Shown: positions 60,157-64,000 of the stretch, piece by piece
How positions within the stretch are numbered: the stretch's first letter is position 1
Layout of the letters: each line of letters begins with the position of its first letter
Assembly: GCF_017515565.1 (NCBI RefSeq)
Contig: NZ_JAFWFN010000049.1
Span: 1-64,000 of the forward strand
Length of the DNA stretch: 64,000 nt
Source of the DNA: Halomonas sp.
GTDB lineage: Bacteria > Pseudomonadota > Gammaproteobacteria > Pseudomonadales > Halomonadaceae
Direction: 5' to 3'
Notes under the pieces: generated by a model
The model's input: only the letters and a program-made list of their open reading frames with translations
Told to the model about the DNA's origin: nothing
Databases searched by the model: none
Program-made: the position numbers and the translations under genes

Positions 60157-60194
60157 GGATGCCTCCTTTACTCAGGTAGGGTTGATACGCCGTT

Positions 60195-60944
60195 TTACTT
60201 AACAGCTCGCTTGGTGAGGGATGCCCGCAGCTTGTCAAAGTCAACCTGAGGCACCTGAACGGCGGAACCGTATTTGCCGCTGAACCACTCCTGGGTCGTG
60301 GCGGGGCATTGGCTGATCAGGCGTTGAATTTGGCCTGCCTGGAACGGTGTTACTAGCCTGACCCCACTGGCAGCGTTGCCGTTATCGTCCTGGCCTCGCG
60401 TGGTGATGTTCAGCAGGGCACTCAATACGTAGCGTTTGCCATAGCTAGTAGAAGACCCAAACGCCTGGACTGCGTTTTTGTTGCCGCTTATATCCGCAGG
60501 CAGAAGCATACTGGTCTCTTCACGGTGGCCGTCCTTGTGCATCAACACACCAGTGACCTGAATGCCGCGCTCCTGCGTCTGAATACGGAAGCTCACTGCA
60601 AAGCCGTGCTTCTGCATAATGGGTCGCACGGTATCTACGATATCTTCCAGCGTGGCGTACTTACCGTTATTGCTTTGGCCATGTTCTTCGATGCTGGGTA
60701 ACTCGGTCTGCATCGCCGCCATCGCGGCGCTATACGCCATCATGGCTTGGCGATCCATCACCCGTTCCTGCATCTGTAATAAGCGTTCCATCTTGTCGAT
60801 ATCAACGTCTGGGTTAAGCGCCGCACGCTCAATGACCTGAATGATAGCGGTGCTGTCGGCAAGCGCCGGGGCTGAATTAGCCGGAACGGCCTGGAGAGAG
60901 GGGGTCGTTGTCTCGCGATTTACCACATTAGTGTTGGTTGCCAT
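60195..60944 (-). CDS. ERF-family single-strand annealing protein
   Basis: Anneals complementary single strands in phage recombination. 249 residues with the ERF core at about 65-180: MAYSAAMAAMQTELP, NGKYATLEDIVDTVRPIMQKHGFAVSF, FGSSTSYGKRYVLSALLNI. The C-terminal tail is a typical short linker and helix. AAGGAGC precedes the ATG. Partner of the YqaJ nuclease downstream. Confidence 0.92.
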   Translation of the reverse strand: MATNTNVVNRETTTPSLQAVPANSAPALADSTAIIQVIERAALNPDVDIDKMERLLQMQERVMDRQAMMAYSAAMAAMQTELPSIEEHGQSNNGKYATLEDIVDTVRPIMQKHGFAVSFRIQTQERGIQVTGVLMHKDGHREETSMLLPADISGNKNAVQAFGSSTSYGKRYVLSALLNITTRGQDDNGNAASGVRLVTPFQAGQIQRLISQCPATTQEWFSGKYGSAVQVPQVDFDKLRASLTKRAVK

Positions 60945-60966
60945 GAGGATGCTCCTTGAACAGTCT

Positions 60967-61137
60967 TTAAATGTCGCTGGGTAGGTCGTTGGGGGAAATA
61001 GGGGTTAGGCGCAGCTCAGCGCGATAGAACTGGCCTTTAGCTATCACATAGGTCTCAGCGTGGGTTTGCTCTTTGGTGAGCAGGCGCTCGGTGAGCTGAG
61101 TGAGGGCAATATCGAGATCACGGTGAAGCGGTGCCAT
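60967..61137 (-). CDS. Small protein of the recombination cassette
   Basis: 56 residues beginning MAPLHRDLDIALTQLTERLL and ending NDLPSDI, with AGGAG six bases before the ATG. It sits between the ERF and DUF932 genes, 22 bases upstream of ERF, in the same orientation. The strong ribosome-binding site and tight fit support a real gene. No known family recognised. Confidence 0.65.
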   Translation of the reverse strand: MAPLHRDLDIALTQLTERLLTKEQTHAETYVIAKGQFYRAELRLTPISPNDLPSDI

Positions 61138-61155
61138 GGTGTACTCCTAACCAAT

Positions 61156-61184
61156 AAAAACGCCCAGCCGGTAAGGGCTGGGCG
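61156..61184 (-). terminator. Terminator of the DUF932 gene
   Basis: CGCCCAGCC (61161-61169) pairs with GGCTGGGCG (61176-61184). On the minus strand it is followed by five T (61160-61156). Confidence 0.85.
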
Positions 61185-61256
61185 TATGGTGTGATAGTGG
61201 AAAAACGTTAAACGATGATGAGAACCTGCGTTCCGGAGCGATAAAGCCAACGCCGG

Positions 61257-62225
61257 TCAACTCACCAAGGCCAGCGCTGTATTGAGAGCTTCCTGCTTCA
61301 GCTGTGCGCCTTGGCCAAACCATGCAGAATCCATGCGGGTATCGTTACTGCGTGCCCGCTTGTCGTGATCGACGTACTCCGTTACGGCATTGAGCAGGCC
61401 CCAGGCGGTTTCTTTAGCGGTGACCAAGTGAGAACCGCGTCCTTCCCCCTGGTACAGCTTCTGCACTTTATTCAGCGCCCGGTAATTCGGTAGCTTGGAA
61501 GGGTCATCTATTGGCTTATCGATACCGCAGAGCACCGACTGAAAATACTGCTGCGCCTCGCGGTGGTTGATCTTACGTTCCGCCAGTGCCTTCATCTGGT
61601 ACATGAAGTCGTTCCACTGAGAGACCGAAATCCCCAGTTGACGCTTCACGGCACGCGGATCGAACTCTGAGCGGTGGGGTACCTTTACCGCCTGCGTGGT
61701 GCCATCCACCGCAATCTGCAGCGTGTTATTACACACCACCCTTACCGTAGTAGGCGTGGCCATCGTGGCTAGGGTGCCATCACAGGAGGTAGCCAACAGC
61801 AGGTAGTCGTTCACCTCATCCTGGCCTTTCAGCGAGGTGCTTAAGCCGCTACGGGCTAACGCCCAGAATTTACGACCGCCTTTCAGTACCCCCGCAGTTT
61901 CCAGCTCATACCCGGCGTATTCGGTGAGATCGCGGTAAAACTCCAGAATCTCTTCAGGCTGCACCACCTTATAACGCTGCGATACCACGGACAGTGGTGC
62001 CTTGGTATCCGAGCGATAGAGCACCTTCTGTTCCGGGAACGAGTGAATACTGCCTAGGTGGCTGGCACCCTCGGCAATAAAGCGCACCGGGGCTTCTTCA
62101 ATATGCCAGTTCATACCCGCCTGTTGCTGCCAAACCTCCAGCGGTTGATGACGAGACAGCTGTTGCCCCAGGCCATGCCAAGGTGTATCGCCAACGTAAG
62201 CCATGTGTTCAACGAGATGTGCCAT
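61257..62225 (-). CDS. DUF932 domain protein (YfjQ/phage-plasmid-like)
   Basis: 322 residues of the DUF932/phage-plasmid-like family, common on plasmids and islands with ERF/Bet recombinases. Seen: MAYVGDTPWHGLGQQL at the N-terminus, LYRSDTKAPLSVVSQRYKVVQPEEILEFY, and TTVRVVCNNTLQIA. GGAG precedes the ATG at 62225. Biochemical role unknown. It has its own terminator and sits within the cassette. Confidence 0.9.
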   Translation of the reverse strand: MAHLVEHMAYVGDTPWHGLGQQLSRHQPLEVWQQQAGMNWHIEEAPVRFIAEGASHLGSIHSFPEQKVLYRSDTKAPLSVVSQRYKVVQPEEILEFYRDLTEYAGYELETAGVLKGGRKFWALARSGLSTSLKGQDEVNDYLLLATSCDGTLATMATPTTVRVVCNNTLQIAVDGTTQAVKVPHRSEFDPRAVKRQLGISVSQWNDFMYQMKALAERKINHREAQQYFQSVLCGIDKPIDDPSKLPNYRALNKVQKLYQGEGRGSHLVTAKETAWGLLNAVTEYVDHDKRARSNDTRMDSAWFGQGAQLKQEALNTALALVS

Positions 62226-62243
62226 GAGTCATTCTCCAGACAT

Positions 62244-62268
62244 AAAAAACGCCGACGAAATGTCAGCG
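62244..62268 (-). terminator. Terminator after the CxxC gene
   Basis: On the minus strand, CGCTGAC pairs with GTCGGCG (plus 62262-62268 and 62250-62256) and is followed by six T (62249-62244). It lies just upstream of the DUF932 start. Confidence 0.75.
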
Positions 62269-62322
62269 CTAATAAGTGGTTAAGTAAGGGAGCCGCCGAT
62301 AGGCGAAGGTAAAAGCCGTGGT

Positions 62323-62661
62323 TTAGTGGGCAGACGCTAAAGGCGGATAGGGATAGCGAAACGCTTGACCGCACGACAGGCATAGCCACGGGGTGCCGTT
62401 ACCTAAGGGCAACCACTGTTCAAACAGCGAGTGGGCAATACGGGAGCCGCTTTGGCCACCGGCAACCGCGCCCATCATCGCGGCAGGCAGCTTTGCGAGG
62501 GGAAAGCGAGTAACAGCAAGCGACAGTGGGCTGGTGATGGCCGTCGCCCGCCAGGCACCAATGGCACCGCCTAACAGGGTGCTGCCCACGACGCCAACGC
62601 GTTGGGCAGTCTCAAGGTTCAATGTGCGCGGTGATGCACAGCGTGTGCAGGATGGGGGCAT
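62323..62661 (-). CDS. Small double-CxxC protein with glycine-rich centre
   Basis: 112 residues from the ATG at 62661, with AGGAG eight bases upstream; a longer frame to 62730 lacks one. CTRC (C5/C8) and CLSC (C94/C97) could bind zinc together. Between them lie two Gly-rich hydrophobic stretches (about 22-37 and 61-72) that resemble membrane-inserting glycine-zipper segments. First gene of the minus-strand cassette; bounded by a terminator before DUF932. No known family recognised. Confidence 0.65.
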   Translation of the reverse strand: MPPSCTRCASPRTLNLETAQRVGVVGSTLLGGAIGAWRATAITSPLSLAVTRFPLAKLPAAMMGAVAGGQSGSRIAHSLFEQWLPLGNGTPWLCLSCGQAFRYPYPPLASAH

Positions 62662-62890
62662 AAACAGAGCTCCTATGTGGTTAAAAGGGTATCCAGGGTG
62701 GTGGATGCATAGGAGTGATATAGATTTCAAAATAGGTGGGATATGCGCGTTTTCACTATATGGCTTAGCGCTTTATCGCAGGCTTCGAATTTTAGAGTTG
62801 GTATTGATGAGTTGCGCAGAGTTTGGCCAGAATTCCCTTATTGAACATACAAAAGACAGGGGGCTTGATTATGTGGACAAAGAAATTTAT

Positions 62891-63574
62891 TCACCCATAC
62901 AGAGTTTCCCAGTGGATATCCAGCTCAGGTACTCCGTCAAGCTCCAACGCGCTTTCGATATGTGCCAAATGGTGCAGCATAAGACGAATAGCCGTTTCTT
63001 GATCTTGCCGTGCGATGGCCTCAACAATTTGGCTATGTTCATCATCTGGGCAAGCTGGGGTCTGGGGCGAATCATAAAGCGCAATGATCAAGCAGGTCAG
63101 TGGGCAAAGTTCAGCCATCAGTTTTTCAATAAATTTATTGCCGCTGACTTCTGCTAACAACATATGAAATTGACCAGAGAGGCGGATTATTCTTCGTCGG
63201 TCTCCATCCTCCCGAGCATCCGCCTCGGCGACTAGGTGTTTACGCAACCGTACTAAGTCGTGTTCGCAGGCACGAGCGATAACATTACGTACAATTTCAG
63301 GTTCTACCAGCCTCCGAGTAGCGAATAAGTCGCGTGCTTCAGCAGCACTCGGGCGGGTCACAAAGGCGCCTCGATTAGCATGCAAAGTTACTAGCCCTTC
63401 TTTAGCAAGCAGGGTAAGGGCCTGACGAATCTTTGTACGGCTAACACCAAAAGCGCTTGCCAATTTCTCCTCAACTAACTTAATTCCGGGTGGTAGCCGA
63501 TGCTCCATCACTGCGTCAGTAATTCGCTCGGCTATTTGCTCAATAGCTAACTTGGTAGTGGGGGCGGCGTCCAT
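62891..63574 (-). CDS. GntR-family regulator with FCD domain
   Basis: 227 residues from the ATG at 63574 (AAAGGA upstream); the open frame continues 63 codons further without a site. The N-terminal winged helix spans about 10-75 (EQIAERITDAVMEHRLPPG, VEEKLASAFGVSRTKIRQALTLLAKEGLV). The C-terminal FCD ligand-binding domain (about 85-215) has metal/acid-binding His at RLSGQFHMLLAE and HHLAHIES. It is divergent from an exported-protein gene with a palindrome between, so it is probably that gene's regulator. FCD proteins usually sense organic acids or sugar acids. Confidence 0.92.
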   Translation of the reverse strand: MDAAPTTKLAIEQIAERITDAVMEHRLPPGIKLVEEKLASAFGVSRTKIRQALTLLAKEGLVTLHANRGAFVTRPSAAEARDLFATRRLVEPEIVRNVIARACEHDLVRLRKHLVAEADAREDGDRRRIIRLSGQFHMLLAEVSGNKFIEKLMAELCPLTCLIIALYDSPQTPACPDDEHSQIVEAIARQDQETAIRLMLHHLAHIESALELDGVPELDIHWETLYG

Positions 63575-63723
63575 GAATATCTTTTCCTTTCGAAAGCTGT
63601 GCTCAGTATGCCGTAAAGGCAAGGCTGTCTGTAGTGCTGTGCTTAAAACGGTATGAAATCGCGCTTTAGCACTATAACTGTGCGTTTTTTGAATATTTGG
63701 CATCATTTCGGTGCGCAAATATG

Positions 63724-63751
63724 TTTTATAGATTGTATGCAATTTATAAAA
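63724..63751. promoter_or_regulatory. 28-base near-palindrome, candidate GntR operator
   Basis: TTTTATA (63724-63730) and TATAAAA (63745-63751) flank ATTGTATGCAAT (63732-63743). All but two base pairs (four positions) are symmetric. It lies 150 bases upstream of the GntR start and 183 before the next gene. Confidence 0.65.
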
Positions 63752-63849
63752 CAATATCATCATACTATTTTTTAATAATTTTAAAATCCTATTTAAATCA
63801 TTTTGTTAAGTGATTATTGCAATAGTTTTTTGCTAGGCGGCAACCGCTA

Positions 63850-63865
63850 TGGCACGAGGATTGCT
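63850..63865 (+). promoter_or_regulatory. Sigma54 (-24/-12) promoter
   Basis: TGGCAC (63850-63855), five bases, then TTGCT (63861-63865): a consensus sigma54 promoter with GG and GC at the correct 10-base spacing. It lies 69 bases before the ATG at 63934. Confidence 0.88.
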
Positions 63866-63933
63866 CTTTCATTTTCAGGTAATCGCTTGCATGAGCAGGC
63901 GATAACGATTTTATGAAACCGATGGAGCCTCCC

Positions 63934-64000
63934 ATGATCTTTAAAGCTAACGTTGTAAAGCTGGCGTCTCTGCTGACAGCCGCCACCCTTTTCTCCTCAT
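63934..64000 (+). CDS. Start of an exported protein (cut by the window end)
   Basis: The first 22 codons give MIFKANVVKLASLLTAATLF and continue as a signal peptide (one Lys pair region, then hydrophobic). GGAG lies about seven bases upstream; an in-frame ATG at 63913 would add seven residues. With a sigma54 promoter and a divergent GntR/FCD gene, a TRAP-type (DctP) or other organic-acid binding protein is a reasonable guess. Identity cannot be shown from the part present. Confidence 0.7.
   Translation, partial: MIFKANVVKLASLLTAATLFSS

Noticed and set aside
35973-62730. CRISPR array or Cas genes within the island
   Set aside because: I looked for regularly spaced repeats and found none; the only tandem arrays are the 16-bp units at 27 kb and the tRNA pairs.
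62393-63157. 254-codon plus-strand ORF
   Set aside because: It runs antisense across the double-CxxC gene and into the GntR gene, both of which have better starts and family support.

Overview
The window looks like a piece of a Halomonas-type gammaproteobacterial chromosome. This is inferred from protein resemblance and gene order: monomeric NADP-isocitrate dehydrogenase, a clpS-clpA-infA-bpt-aat-ftsK-lolA-rarA block, a 180-kDa-class NAD-glutamate dehydrogenase, and the rmf, rlmKL, pdxB and queF set. No 16S rRNA is present to settle it.

Positions 1-35972 are core genome. First comes the N-degron block (clpS, clpA, bpt, aat), with infA inside it. aat carries a one-base frameshift in this sequence. 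Then follow cell division and envelope genes (ftsK, lolA), rarA, a hemerythrin-like protein that lacks its first ligand motif, murI-trmA, gdh, pyrD, rmf, rlmKL, a glutaredoxin-like gene, pdxB, htpX, alaA, a YlqF-type GTPase and msrB. A tRNA operon has three Glu-Gly pairs plus a decayed Gly copy. It is followed by a YadGH-type ABC exporter, queF, a YdjA-type nitroreductase, a YiiD-type thioesterase and tRNA-Ser(GGA).

Directly after tRNA-Ser the content becomes accessory (about 36.0-49.0 kb). It holds a ribbon-helix-helix coiled-coil protein and a large winged-helix protein that diverge from a repeat-rich operator region. Next are an AlpA regulator and a structured leader with a 28-codon ORF in front of an inovirus-Gp2/YfjJ-type protein. 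A type I restriction-modification locus follows: hsdM-hsdS, then a promoter inside an inverted repeat, then an XRE/ImmA regulator, a PIN-domain protein, hsdR and a YgjP-type metallopeptidase. No integrase or transposase was seen, so the island appears to have lost its integrase, or the integrase lies elsewhere.

Positions 49.6-58.7 kb hold a signalling cluster: a transmembrane chemoreceptor, an Aer-like PAS chemoreceptor, a PAS/GAF/GGDEF/EAL protein and a GAF-GGDEF cyclase. A decayed radC fragment lies between the two receptors. Positions 58.9-62.7 kb hold a minus-strand recombination cassette (zinc-ribbon-like protein, DUF932 protein, a 56-residue protein, ERF annealing protein, YqaJ exonuclease, RadC) with several internal terminators. 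The window ends with a GntR/FCD regulator. It diverges from the first codons of an exported protein that has a sigma54 promoter and a large palindrome upstream.

The best candidates for something less described are the regulator/PIN module inside the type I RM locus, the leader with a sequestered ribosome-binding site before the Gp2-like gene, and the bidirectional terminator lying inside a reading frame.
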